DNA of 64,000 nt from JAVKFY01 sp040223615 (GCA_040223615.1 JAVKFY010000040.1:62001-126000), one strand, 5' to 3'; shown: positions 43,623 to 52,359, counted from the stretch's first letter. Numbers and translations: made by a program. The notes: a model not told the origin generated them from the sequence alone.

Positions 43623-44498
43623 ATGCTTGCGATGCCACCCGACGACGAGTCCGTGAAGGAGATGCTGGCGCAGCTCGAGAGCCCCGGGCCGCCGGTGCTG
43701 TACCACCACCGCTTGAACCTGGGCTCGCAGGCGGTGCGGCTGCTGCTGGTCGAGAAGGACCTGGCGTGGCAGAGCCGGGTGCTGGATACGGCCACGCGCG
43801 CCGAGCACCTGATGCCGTGGTATCTGCGGCTGAACCCGGCCGGCAAGCTGCCGACACTGGTGCACAGGGGGCGCACGCTGTACACCGTGCCGGCGATCGC
43901 GGCCTACCTGGACGAATTCATCGACGACGACGCCCCGCGCTGGCTCGATCTGGCGGCGACGGTGCCGGCGACGGCGCTGACCTATGCCGGGCTCGGCGGC
44001 CCGGCCGGCCTTCTGGCCCGGCGCGCGCTGGCGAAACGTGGCGCCCTGTTCACCGACCTGGCCGAGCGGCATCCGGCGCTGGCCGACGACTATGCCGCGC
44101 TGGCGGCGGCGCACCAGCGCCTGCGCGCGATGCTGAACGATCCGGATGCGCTGCTGGCGCCGACCGAAGCGGCGCTGGACAAGCTGGAAACGCACCTGGC
44201 CGACGGCAGGCCGTACCTGGCCGGGCCGCGCTTCGGGATCGCCGACGCGATGTGGACGGCGCTGCTGGCGCGCCTCAGGACGATCGGCCTGTATCGTGCC
44301 GTGGTGGCGCCCCGGCCGGCGGTGGCGGCCTACGCGGCGCGGATGATGGCCCGGCCCGGGTTCGTCACCGCGCGGATACCCATCCGTGTTGAGGCGCGGC
44401 CTTGGCTGGTGTCGTGGCTGCGCGCCAATGCCGGGCTCTTGCTCTTGCCCGGCCTGATCGTGTTTCTAGCGGGGGTCTGGCTGGCGCTGGCCGGCTGA
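43623..44498 (+). CDS. Glutathione S-transferase-like protein with a C-terminal membrane anchor
   Basis: A 291-residue protein. Residues 20-100 form a thioredoxin-like GST N-domain (YHHRLNLGSQAVRLLL, NPAGKLPTLV), then the helical domain with PYLAGPRFGIADAMW. It ends with a single hydrophobic helix of about 20 residues (LLLLPGLIVFLAGVWLALAG), like the tail anchor of eukaryotic GDAP1-type GSTs. Start is uncertain between 43623 and 43632. The usual catalytic Tyr/Ser/Cys of cytosolic GSTs is not obvious. Four genes downstream lie close in one direction. Confidence 0.75.
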   Translation: MLAMPPDDESVKEMLAQLESPGPPVLYHHRLNLGSQAVRLLLVEKDLAWQSRVLDTATRAEHLMPWYLRLNPAGKLPTLVHRGRTLYTVPAIAAYLDEFIDDDAPRWLDLAATVPATALTYAGLGGPAGLLARRALAKRGALFTDLAERHPALADDYAALAAAHQRLRAMLNDPDALLAPTEAALDKLETHLADGRPYLAGPRFGIADAMWTALLARLRTIGLYRAVVAPRPAVAAYAARMMARPGFVTARIPIRVEARPWLVSWLRANAGLLLLPGLIVFLAGVWLALAG

Positions 44499-44517
44499 CG
44501 TGACAGGGAGACGAGGC

Positions 44518-44832
44518 ATGGCCGACGACCGCGTGATGCTGACCATCATGTTGAAGCATCAACAGGACAAGAACCTGGCCGAGATCAATGCCAAGCTGGC
44601 CGACACCGGCTTCTGGGCCAAGTTTCCGCCCGAGGGTGTCGACGTGGTCTCGTGGTACGTGATGATGGGCATCGGCCAGGTGGTCACGCTGTCGGTGCCG
44701 GCGTCGAAGCTGCGTGAGGTCAACCTCGCCATCGAGCAGAATGCCTGGGGCGCGTTCGAGACCGAGTTCTACGCGACATATGATTTCCGCCCGGTCTACG
44801 AGCGGCTGAGCAAGGAGGCCAAGGGCGCCTGA
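44518..44832 (+). CDS. Conserved hypothetical protein (104 aa)
   Basis: A small cytosolic protein without a known function. It has a regular alternation of strands and helices (VMLTIMLKHQQDK, VVSWYVMMGIGQVV, LREVNLAIEQNAWG), compatible with a ferredoxin-like or Dabb-like fold. A GGGAGACGAGG site precedes ATG 44518. It overlaps the next gene by one base (TGATG). I recall close homologues only as hypothetical proteins. Confidence 0.7.
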   Translation: MADDRVMLTIMLKHQQDKNLAEINAKLADTGFWAKFPPEGVDVVSWYVMMGIGQVVTLSVPASKLREVNLAIEQNAWGAFETEFYATYDFRPVYERLSKEAKGA

Positions 44833-45146
44833 TGAACGAAGATTCGATCCGTTTCCGCGTCGCCAAGAGCAAGGTCACGCTGGTCGGGCAGGGCGCGTCG
44901 GCGTTCCCGATCCGGGCGCAGATCCTGTTGCGCGGCGACGACGACGAGAAGGCCAAGGTCAACTTCTACCGCCCGGGCCAGGCCTTCCCGGACGACCAGA
45001 TGCGCGAGGGCGTGCTGTACATCTCGCTGCCCGAGGACCAGCTCGCCGCCGTGCTGCTGGTGTTGCGCGCCGACGAGCCGGTCTATGTCGGCTACCACAA
45101 TGGCCACGGCGTGGTCTCGACCATCGGCGAGGAGGTCGGCGTGTGA
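44832..45146 (+). CDS. Conserved hypothetical protein (104 aa), operon partner
   Basis: A 104-residue beta-rich protein (FRVAKSKVTLVGQG, RAQILLRGDDDEKAKVNF, GVLYISLPEDQLAAVLLVL). It has no signal peptide and no family I recognise. It starts inside the previous stop and its end overlaps the LysE gene (GTGA), so all three are coupled. The equal length of the two unknowns is a coincidence; they are not homologous by eye. Confidence 0.7.
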   Translation: MNEDSIRFRVAKSKVTLVGQGASAFPIRAQILLRGDDDEKAKVNFYRPGQAFPDDQMREGVLYISLPEDQLAAVLLVLRADEPVYVGYHNGHGVVSTIGEEVGV

Positions 45147-45754
45147 GCGTAGAACTGTACCTGGCGTTCTGCACCGCATTCGTCCTGCTACTGGTGATTC
45201 CGGGCCCGAACGTGGCGGTGGTGGTGGCCAATTCGGTGGCCTACGGCATCCGCTGCGGGCTGGCAACGGCGGCCGGCACCTCGATCTCCATCGTGGCGCA
45301 GCTCGCTATGGTCGGCTTCGGGATGACCGCGGTTCTGGTGGTGCTGGTGGATTGGTTCGAGTGGCTGCGCTGGGCCGGTGTCGCCTACCTGGTGTACGCC
45401 GGCTGGCAGCAGTGGCGGGCGCCGGCGGTCGACCTCGACGCGCCGGCCGTCAAGCTGCCGCTGGGCCGCATGCTGCGGCGCGGGCTGGTGGTCTCGATCG
45501 CCAACCCGAACACGCTGCTGTTCTACGCCGCCTTCCTGCCGCAGTTCGTCGACCCGGCCGGCGACATCGGCCAGCAGCTTGCCACCCTGGTCGTCACCGG
45601 CCTGGTGTTGGCCATCGTCGTCGATGGCGGCTGGGCGCTGCTGGCGGGCTGGCTGCGGCCGGCGCTGATTCGCTTCGGGCGCATGACCAACCGGGTGACC
45701 GGCGGCCTGCTGATCGGCGCCGGTGTTGGCCTGGCGCTGGCACGGAGGCCTTGA
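45143..45754 (+). CDS. LysE/RhtB family exporter
   Basis: A 203-residue six-helix exporter of amino acids or derivatives. The PGPN motif lies near residue 21 and the GIRCGLATAAG segment follows. Translation starts at GTG 45143, overlapping the previous gene by 4 bp; no ATG gives the family N-terminus. Substrate cannot be told. The acyl-CoA dehydrogenase gene follows after 2 bp. Confidence 0.88.
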   Translation: MSVELYLAFCTAFVLLLVIPGPNVAVVVANSVAYGIRCGLATAAGTSISIVAQLAMVGFGMTAVLVVLVDWFEWLRWAGVAYLVYAGWQQWRAPAVDLDAPAVKLPLGRMLRRGLVVSIANPNTLLFYAAFLPQFVDPAGDIGQQLATLVVTGLVLAIVVDGGWALLAGWLRPALIRFGRMTNRVTGGLLIGAGVGLALARRP

Positions 45755-45756
45755 GC

Positions 45757-46977
45757 ATGTCGGCCATCGCCTTCGAGTTGCCGGAAGACGTCGCCGCCGC
45801 GCGCGACGGGCTCGTGGCTTTCGCGCGCAAGGAAATCCTGCCGCGCCACGAAGCCAACCGCGACCTGTTCGAGGATCCGCGCCAGTATTACGACGAGACC
45901 GGTCGGCCGTCGGCGAAGGTCCGCGCGCTGATCGGCGAGGTGCGCCAGGCGGCCTCGCAAGCCGGCTTCTACCAGATGTGCACGCCGGAGGCGCTGGGCG
46001 GCGGCGGCCTCGGCCACCTGGCCTACTTCGCCGGCTGGCAGGCGCTGTTCCACCTCTGTGGCCCGCAGAACCAGTTGTGTATCTACGCCCTGTCGCACTG
46101 GGCGTTCGGGCCGAGCCGGTTGCTGGAGAAACTCACCGATCGGGCGCGCGAGGAGATCCTGGCGCCGCTGATGGCCGGCACCAAGTCGATGTGCTTCGGC
46201 CTGTCGGAGCCCGACGCCGGCTCCGATGCGAGCCGCATCCGCACGCGTGCGGTGAAGGATGGCGACGGCTGGGTGATCGAGGGCCGCAAGATCTGGACCT
46301 CGAACGCACCGATCGCCGATTTCTGCATTCTTTTCGCGGTCACCGACCCGGACAAGCGCGGCATCACCGCCTTCCTGGTGCCGACCGATGCGCCCGGCTT
46401 CGAGGTGCAGCGGGTGGTGAAGATGTTCGGCCACATCGGCGGCGACGAGGCCGAGCTTCGCTTCGAGGGCCTGCGCGTGGAGCCGTGGCAGGTCGTCGGC
46501 GAGGTCGACAACGGCTTCGCGGCGGCGCTCTACGGTGTCTCGCTGGGGCGGATCTACAACGCCGCGCGGGCCGTCGGCTACGGCCGCTGGGCGCTTGAAC
46601 TGGCGCTGGAGTGGGCCAAGCAGCGTACCGCCTTCGGCAACCCGATCTCCGAATACCAGGGCGTGACCTTCCCGCTGGCCGACAGCGCCATGGAGCTGCA
46701 TGCCGCGCACCTGATGGGTCTGAACGCTGCGACGCTGCTGGATCGGGGCGATAGGGCGGTGAAGGAGCTGTCGATGGCCAAGGCCTACGCGGTGCAGGCC
46801 GGCGTGCGCGCCGTCGATCGCGCGATGCAGGCGCACGGCGCCATGGGCTTCACCAACGAGGTCGGGCTGACCGAGGCGTGGACGCGCCTGCGCATGGTCA
46901 ACGTCGCCGACGGCACCAACGAAATCCTGAAGCGGACCGTGATGCAGCGGATGTTGAAGGGCGACACCGAGCTCTGA
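45757..46977 (+). CDS. Acyl-CoA dehydrogenase
   Basis: A 406-residue flavoprotein with the FAD motif GLSEPDAGSD, the RKIWTSNAPIADF segment and the C-terminal RMVNVADGTNEILKR. It has the full size and motifs of the group that includes FadE-like acyl-CoA and isovaleryl/glutaryl-CoA dehydrogenases. GGAGG is 11 bases before the ATG. It is the last gene of the run from the GST-like gene onwards. Substrate length unknown. Confidence 0.92.
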   Translation: MSAIAFELPEDVAAARDGLVAFARKEILPRHEANRDLFEDPRQYYDETGRPSAKVRALIGEVRQAASQAGFYQMCTPEALGGGGLGHLAYFAGWQALFHLCGPQNQLCIYALSHWAFGPSRLLEKLTDRAREEILAPLMAGTKSMCFGLSEPDAGSDASRIRTRAVKDGDGWVIEGRKIWTSNAPIADFCILFAVTDPDKRGITAFLVPTDAPGFEVQRVVKMFGHIGGDEAELRFEGLRVEPWQVVGEVDNGFAAALYGVSLGRIYNAARAVGYGRWALELALEWAKQRTAFGNPISEYQGVTFPLADSAMELHAAHLMGLNAATLLDRGDRAVKELSMAKAYAVQAGVRAVDRAMQAHGAMGFTNEVGLTEAWTRLRMVNVADGTNEILKRTVMQRMLKGDTEL

Positions 46978-46989
46978 GAGGAGCGCCGA

Positions 46990-47015
46990 CGTCCCGGCCG
47001 GGGCGAGCCGGGACG
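46990..47015. terminator. Bidirectional terminator between convergent genes
   Basis: A perfect 9-bp stem (CGTCCCGGC with GCCGGGACG) and 8-base loop in the 54-bp gap between the acyl-CoA dehydrogenase and the small secreted gene. Confidence 0.5.
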
Positions 47016-47031
47016 CCGGACACGACACGGC

Positions 47032-47304
47032 CTACTGAACCAGCTTGCCGCCTTCGATGGTGACGATCTCGTTGCCTTCGAACTCCATCGGTTCGCCGTC
47101 GCCGAGGATCAGCACGCAACCCTTGGGGCAGGGCGCGTCGGAACTGGCGTTGGCGCCGACCACCAGGGTCTGCTCGCCTTCGTCATCTTCCAGGATCACC
47201 TGGTGATCTGCGGCGTCGCGGTTGGTGATGGTGAGCGCCTGAGCGGCGACCGAGGCGGCCAGAACCGCTGCCATGGCGGTCGGGCCGATCAGCTTCATGA
47301 ACAT
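47032..47304 (-). CDS. Small secreted Cys-pair protein, second of a tandem pair
   Basis: A 90-residue protein: signal peptide about 1-24 (ending AQA), then a mature part of about 66 residues, acidic, with the Cys pair CPKGC and a Gly-rich end. It shares layout and wording with its upstream neighbour (ALTITNRDAADH against ALTVTNNDATSH; CPKGC against CASGC), so the two are tandem paralogues. AGGAA lies upstream of ATG 47304; 47298 is an alternative. No family recognised. A periplasmic role is inferred. Confidence 0.75.
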   Translation of the reverse strand: MFMKLIGPTAMAAVLAASVAAQALTITNRDAADHQVILEDDEGEQTLVVGANASSDAPCPKGCVLILGDGEPMEFEGNEIVTIEGGKLVQ

Positions 47305-47347
47305 GGGTGACGTTCCTTCGAGAATGCATGTTGGGGATGTGGCGGCA

Positions 47348-47362
47348 CCGGCATCATGCCGG
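47348..47362 (-). terminator. Short hairpin between the tandem paralogues
   Basis: CCGGC and GCCGG with flanking AT/AT pairs close a tiny loop just after the stop of the first paralogue. It may attenuate transcription into the second. Confidence 0.3.
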
Positions 47363-47367
47363 CCGCA

Positions 47368-47643
47368 TTACATTTTCTTGATCTGGCCGTTCTCGATGAC
47401 GAGCTTGTCGGCGCCAGTCACCTTCATGATCTGGCCACCCTTCATCGAGATCGTGCAACCACTGGCGCAGAAGTCGCTCTTCGTGGCGTTCGGCTCGATC
47501 ATGGCGGTTTCCTGATCGTCGCCTTCGTCAACGGTCAGCGCGTGACTCGTCGCGTCGTTGTTGGTCACGGTGAGCGCCTGTACGGCAACCGACGCGGCCA
47601 GCACCGCCGACGCGGCGGACAGACCCATCAGTGTCTTGAGCAT
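47368..47643 (-). CDS. Small secreted Cys-pair protein, first of a tandem pair
   Basis: A 91-residue protein with a signal peptide (MLKTLMGLSAAS, cut after about residue 23, near VQA) and an acidic mature part with CASGC. The mature parts of the two paralogues align along their length with a shared TNxDAxxH start and an I-E-x-G-x-(I/L)-(K/V) finish. The CxxGC layout would allow one disulfide or metal site. GAGGAAC lies upstream. It is transcribed after the luciferase-like gene, 100 bp away. Confidence 0.75.
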   Translation of the reverse strand: MLKTLMGLSAASAVLAASVAVQALTVTNNDATSHALTVDEGDDQETAMIEPNATKSDFCASGCTISMKGGQIMKVTGADKLVIENGQIKKM

Positions 47644-47743
47644 TTCTGGGGGGTTCCTCGAAAGGAGTTAGCGCGTCAATCGCGCCAGCCGTAATCTGCG
47701 CCCGCGCCCGACCGTCCACAAGCAGGCAATGGCATGAAATTTT

Positions 47744-48808
47744 CTATTCCGAATTCCCGGCGAGCTGCGCCCAATCCTCGATCGCGTCGTCCTGGCCCGG
47801 CGTCATCTGCACCACGAGCTGGGTGAATCCGGCCGCCTCGAGCTCGGCGATCTTCTGGCGCAACTCGTCCGGCGTGCCGGTCAGCGAACGGTGGCGGATC
47901 AGGTCGGCGGTGGCGAAGGGTTCCTCCTCCGGGCGCACGATCATCATGTGACCGCGGTGAATCTGCAGGTAGCGCGCGTCGGCCGGCTCGAAGCCCTTGG
48001 CCATGTCGATATAGGCACGCGCCGGGTCCTGGAGTTCCTTGGGCAAGCGGACGATCATGTCGTCGGCCTCGTCGTCGGCCAGCGTGTGGTACAGCACCAT
48101 CGCCGCCGGCGCGGCCTGCGCCAGCACGCGCGAGCTGGTCAGGTCGTCGTCCTCGCCCAGCACCGCGCCGACAGTGAAGGCCGTCGCCTGCATGGTGTCG
48201 GGGTCGATGCCGGCATCGGCCCAGGCCTGGCGCATCGCGGTCACGTCACGCGCCGCGCTCCTCGGGTTGAAGATCACCGCGCACCAGTGCGCCTTCATCT
48301 CGGCCGCCAGCAGCCTCGTCTTCGGGCCCATCGCCGAGATGTGTACCGGGATCGGATCGTCGAGATTGATGAAGCCGAGGTCGGGATTGAGGAACCGCAC
48401 CTTGTGCGGCCCGTCCTCGCCCTGCCACTCGACCGTCTCGCCGGCGAGCATGGCGGCGACGACGTGGAGATACTCCTTGAACGCGCGATGCGTCATCGCA
48501 CGCTGGCCCATGGTGCGCCGGCCGGTGTAGCCGGTGCCGACCCCGAAATCGATCCGGCCCGGCGCCAGCTTGTTCAGGCTGGCCAGCGCGTTGGCGGTGA
48601 CCGGGGCGATCCGGTTGGTCGGGATCGCCACGCCGGTGCCGAGCCGCACGCGGCTGGTCTTCACCGCCGCGGCGCCCATCGCCACGAACACGTCGGCGTT
48701 GAGGAGCTGCGTGTCGTAGAACCAGACCGAGTGGAAGCCGAGTTCCTCCGCGCGGACCGCCAGCTTCCAGCTGTCGGCCGAGGTCGGGATGGTGATGCCG
48801 AGCTTCAT
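47744..48808 (-). CDS. Luciferase-like monooxygenase (LLM class oxidoreductase)
   Basis: A 354-residue TIM-barrel flavin- or F420-dependent oxidoreductase. It starts KLGITIPTSADSW, has GVGTGYTGRR near residue 90, and a C-terminal GTPDELRQKI segment that is usual in the family. Alphaproteobacteria can use either FMN or F420, so the cofactor is open. Its start overlaps the propionyl-CoA synthetase stop by 4 bp, which suggests a shared acyl-CoA or aldehyde-related role. Confidence 0.87.
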   Translation of the reverse strand: MKLGITIPTSADSWKLAVRAEELGFHSVWFYDTQLLNADVFVAMGAAAVKTSRVRLGTGVAIPTNRIAPVTANALASLNKLAPGRIDFGVGTGYTGRRTMGQRAMTHRAFKEYLHVVAAMLAGETVEWQGEDGPHKVRFLNPDLGFINLDDPIPVHISAMGPKTRLLAAEMKAHWCAVIFNPRSAARDVTAMRQAWADAGIDPDTMQATAFTVGAVLGEDDDLTSSRVLAQAAPAAMVLYHTLADDEADDMIVRLPKELQDPARAYIDMAKGFEPADARYLQIHRGHMMIVRPEEEPFATADLIRHRSLTGTPDELRQKIAELEAAGFTQLVVQMTPGQDDAIEDWAQLAGNSE

Positions 48809-50718
48809 GACGGCCGCTTGCTGGCGTAGCCCAGGTGCTCCAGGGCGAGGGTGACCTCGTCGAGGATGGCGGGGTCGTCGATGGTGGCGGGCATCTTCCA
48901 GTCCTTCAAGTCGGCGATCGACTTCATGGTGCCGCGCAGCACCTTGCCCGAGCGCGTCTTGGGCAGGCGCTTGACCACGCCGACGGAGCGGAAGGCGGCG
49001 ACCGGACCGATCTGCTTGCGCACCAGCGCGACCAGCTCGGCCTGGATGTCCTGCTCGGCGCGGTCGACGCCGGCCGACAGCACCACCAGGCCCAGCGGCA
49101 GCTCGCCCTTGAGCTGGTCGGCGACGCCGATCACGGCGGCCTCGGCGACGTCGGGGTGCGTCGCCAGCACCTCTTCCATCGCGCCGGTGGAGAGCCGGTG
49201 GCCGGCGACGTTGATGATGTCGTCGGTCCGACTCATGATGTACAGGTAGCCGTCCTCGTCCATGTAGCCGGCATCGGCGGTGTGGTAGTAGCCGGGGTGC
49301 TGGCTGAGATATGCCTCGCTATAGCGCTGCGCCGCGTTCCACAGGGTCGGCGCGCAGCCCGGCGGCAGCGGCAGCTTCGCCACCACGTCGCCCAGCTCGC
49401 CGGGCGGCATCGTGTCGCCGCCTTCGCCCAGTATCCGCATGTCGAAGCCGGGCACCGGCTTGGTGGGTGAGCCGTGCTTCACCGGAAATGGGTCCAGGCC
49501 CATGCAGTTGGCGGCCATCGGCCAGCCGCTCTCGGTCTGCCACCAGTGGTCGATCACCGGCACCTTGAGCTGGTCCTCGGCCCACTGGATGGTGTCGGGG
49601 TCGGCTCGCTCGCCGGCCAGGAACAGGATCTCGAATTTCGACAGGTCGTACTTGCGCACGAAGTCGCCGTTCGGGTCCTGCTGCTTGATGGCGCGGAAGG
49701 CGGTCGGCGCGGTGAACATCTTCTTCACGCCGTACTGCTCGATGACGCGCCAGTAGGTGCCGGGGTCCGGGGTGCCGACCGGCTTGCCCTCGAACATGAT
49801 CGCCGTCGCGCCATGCAGCAACGGGGCGTAGACGATGTAGGAATGGCCGACGACCCAGCCGACGTCGCTGGCGGCCCAGAACACCTCGCCGGGGTCGACG
49901 TCGTAGATCGCCTTCATCGACCACTTCAGCACCACGGCGTGGCCGCCATTGTCGCGCACGATGCCCTTGGGCTGACCGGTCGTGCCGGACGTGTAGATGA
50001 TGTAGAGCGGATCGGTCGCGGCCACGGAGACGCACGGCGCGGGCTCGGCGTCGGCCATCGCCGCATCCCAGTCGACGTCGCGGTCCGGGTTCAGTTCGGC
50101 GGTGAGCTGTCCGGTGCGCTGGTAGACGACGACGAAGTCGACCTTGTGCCGGGCGCCTTCCAGGGCCTCGTTGACCATCGGCACGTACTCGACGATGCGG
50201 CCGGGCTCGACGCCGCAGGAGGCGGTGATGATCGCCTTCGGCTCGGCGTCGTCGATCCGGGTGACCAGCTCGTGCGGCGCGAAGCCGCCGAACACGACAG
50301 AGTGGATGGCGCCAAGCCGGGCGCAGGCCAGCATCGCCACAGCGGTCTGCAGAATCATCGGCATGTAGATCAGCACCCGGTCGCCCTTGCCGACGCCGCG
50401 CGCCTTGAGCATGCCGGCGCAACGCGAAACCTGATCGAGCAGCTCGTTGTAGGTCAGGCTGGCGGCGCCGCCGGTGACCGGGCTGTCCCAGATCAGGGCG
50501 GCCTGCTCGCCGCGGCCGGCGGCGACGTGGCGGTCGACGCAGTTGTGGCAGGTGTTCAGCATGGCGCCGCGAAACCAGCGGTAGATCGGCGCACGGGAGT
50601 CGTCGAGCACCTTGTCCCAGCGTTTGTCCCAGTCGATGGCCGCCGCCGCCTCGGCCCAGAATCCCTGCGGATCAGCCAGCGAACGGGCGTAAACATCATC
50701 GTAACGGCGGGCGGACAT
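48805..50718 (-). CDS. prpE: Propionyl-CoA synthetase
   Basis: A 637-residue ANL-superfamily enzyme that activates propionate (or acetate) with ATP to the CoA thioester. TSGTTGQPKG is the P-loop motif, WWQTESG and YHTADAGYMDEDGYLYIMSRTDD carry the adenylation signatures, and KTRSGKVLR provides the C-terminal Lys that can be acetylated. Length and the RGxxNxCxNCVDRH N-terminal region match PrpE better than Acs. GGGAGCG lies upstream. It starts the operon with the luciferase-like gene. Confidence 0.9.
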   Translation of the reverse strand: MSARRYDDVYARSLADPQGFWAEAAAAIDWDKRWDKVLDDSRAPIYRWFRGAMLNTCHNCVDRHVAAGRGEQAALIWDSPVTGGAASLTYNELLDQVSRCAGMLKARGVGKGDRVLIYMPMILQTAVAMLACARLGAIHSVVFGGFAPHELVTRIDDAEPKAIITASCGVEPGRIVEYVPMVNEALEGARHKVDFVVVYQRTGQLTAELNPDRDVDWDAAMADAEPAPCVSVAATDPLYIIYTSGTTGQPKGIVRDNGGHAVVLKWSMKAIYDVDPGEVFWAASDVGWVVGHSYIVYAPLLHGATAIMFEGKPVGTPDPGTYWRVIEQYGVKKMFTAPTAFRAIKQQDPNGDFVRKYDLSKFEILFLAGERADPDTIQWAEDQLKVPVIDHWWQTESGWPMAANCMGLDPFPVKHGSPTKPVPGFDMRILGEGGDTMPPGELGDVVAKLPLPPGCAPTLWNAAQRYSEAYLSQHPGYYHTADAGYMDEDGYLYIMSRTDDIINVAGHRLSTGAMEEVLATHPDVAEAAVIGVADQLKGELPLGLVVLSAGVDRAEQDIQAELVALVRKQIGPVAAFRSVGVVKRLPKTRSGKVLRGTMKSIADLKDWKMPATIDDPAILDEVTLALEHLGYASKRPS

Positions 50719-50811
50719 GCTGCGCTCCCAAAGCCTGTTTTGCGGCATGGTGCCGTGTGACGACTGGAAAGTCACCGCCGGATGCGGCAACGATTGGGTA
50801 AGCGATTCGCC

Positions 50812-51768
50812 ATGGTCATCGACCGACGCCTCCATCCGATTCTTGCCGCGACGTGCCTCGCCGCCACGCTGGCGTTGGCGCCGTTGCCGGCATGGGCGGC
50901 GCAGGTCTTTCCCGTGCCATCGTCGCCGAAGATCGAGAAGCAGGGCGATCCGGAGTTGCCGCCGGCGCCGGCCATATGTCCCGCTCGCGAGGTCGACCGG
51001 GCGGGCGAGCTGGTGGAGCGTTGCGCCATCGGCGACGAGCAGGCCGATTTCGCGGTACGCGTGCACAAGACGCCGTTCGATACCGCGCGCGCCGACTGGC
51101 TGGTGCAGCACGAGTCGCTGGACCTGGCGCAAAGCGAGGACTTGGTGGCGCTGTTCGGTTCGGCCACCGCGACCGTCAAGCATGCCATCGGGCAGATCAT
51201 GCGTGAGGCAACGGCGCAGGAGAGCTGGCTCGAAGGCGGCGTGGACGCGATCGAGGCGACCGTCAAGCGGCGGCCGACGGTATTTATCGCCATCGTGGTG
51301 ATCCTCTTTGTTCTGATCTTTGGCGGTGCCGTCGCGTGGGTGCTGGTGCGGCGTGCGCGGCGGCAACGACGGCGCGCCAACGCCGGCCGGCGCACGGCGG
51401 CGGCGCTGATGGGCGAACTGGTGTCGATCCGCGACGGCTTGCGCGACCTGCAACTGGACAACCGGCCCGGCCGCCTGGAGGACCTGGAGCGGGTCGCGGG
51501 GCAAACCGCTGCGTATGCCAAACACCAGTCGGGCCTGCGCCTGATCGACCGGGCCGCGTCGACGCTGATAATCGGCTTCTACCGCGAGCTTCGCGCGCTG
51601 CCCGAACCATACATCGAGGAACGCGCCGGCAAGCTCGGGACGCACCGGATCCTGCGGCTGGAGGCGGCGGACGAGTTCGCCGCGCAGACCGAGTCGCTGG
51701 CTGGCCGGGCCAATGAACTGGCGGCTGTGCTGCGCAGCTGGCTGGACCAGAATCTCGAGCGCCGGTGA
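50812..51768 (+). CDS. Periplasm-facing hypothetical membrane protein
   Basis: A 318-residue protein with a signal peptide (about 1-30, AWAA), a periplasmic part with two Cys residues (ICPAR, ERCAIG), one membrane helix (about 157-180) and a basic, helical cytosolic region predicted to form coiled-coil helices. No family recognised. ATG 50782 would add ten residues; neither start has a good ribosome site. It converges on the next gene with 12 bp between stops. Confidence 0.65.
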   Translation: MVIDRRLHPILAATCLAATLALAPLPAWAAQVFPVPSSPKIEKQGDPELPPAPAICPAREVDRAGELVERCAIGDEQADFAVRVHKTPFDTARADWLVQHESLDLAQSEDLVALFGSATATVKHAIGQIMREATAQESWLEGGVDAIEATVKRRPTVFIAIVVILFVLIFGGAVAWVLVRRARRQRRRANAGRRTAAALMGELVSIRDGLRDLQLDNRPGRLEDLERVAGQTAAYAKHQSGLRLIDRAASTLIIGFYRELRALPEPYIEERAGKLGTHRILRLEAADEFAAQTESLAGRANELAAVLRSWLDQNLERR

Positions 51769-51780
51769 GCCCGGCCGAAC

Positions 51781-52359
51781 TCAGGTTCGGCGATAGATCA
51801 CGGTTTCGCGCGTCCCGCTGCGCTGCACCGCGCCGCGTCGGGGTTGGCGCGATCGGTCGGTGACCTTGCGCACACTTGCCGCCGACGCGGCCTGCCTGAT
51901 TTCCGCCGGTTCGACGGTCGGTGTCCTGGCCGGACGTTCGGGCCTCTCGCGCTGCTCGCGCCTTGGCCGTTCCCGGCGCGACTTCTGGTCGCGTTGCTGG
52001 CGTTGCTCGGCGCGTTTGGCCGCGCGCGCCGCCATCTGAAGAATACGCTTGCTGACTTGGTTGTCGGTCCGGGTCTCGGCGCGTTGCAACGCGGACTGGA
52101 CGTCGTCCGGCGAATCTTGGTCGCGTTCGATCGAGGCCGGCTGCGCCCAGCTCGGCACGTCGGGGTTGCCGGATGTGGCTGACTTGTCGCCGCGTTTGGA
52201 GGGCAGGAACAGGACCAGCAGCAGGATCGGTGGGAAAATCAGCGTGCCGATGAACCAGCCGAAGGCGCTGCGGTTCTTGATGGCGGCGACGATGGCGGCA
52301 AGAATCGCCATCGCGAAGATCACGCCCAGGATGGTGAAGCCAATTTCGTCTTCGCTCAT
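51781..52359 (-). CDS. Two-helix membrane protein with a long basic tail
   Basis: A 192-residue protein with two N-terminal helices (about 8-27 and 34-53) and a disordered, Arg/Glu/Gln-rich tail (about 60-192) like a charged nucleic-acid- or ribosome-contacting extension. GGAG sits 8 bases before ATG 52359. The minus-strand open frame runs further but the added part is antisense to the ABC ATPase. Function unknown. Confidence 0.6.
   Translation of the reverse strand: MSEDEIGFTILGVIFAMAILAAIVAAIKNRSAFGWFIGTLIFPPILLLVLFLPSKRGDKSATSGNPDVPSWAQPASIERDQDSPDDVQSALQRAETRTDNQVSKRILQMAARAAKRAEQRQQRDQKSRRERPRREQRERPERPARTPTVEPAEIRQAASAASVRKVTDRSRQPRRGAVQRSGTRETVIYRRT

Noticed and set aside
48805..51645. 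946-codon reading of the propionyl-CoA synthetase frame
   Set aside because: The part beyond 50718 is antisense to the hypothetical membrane gene and has no ligase similarity; the proper start at 50718 has GGGAGCG upstream.
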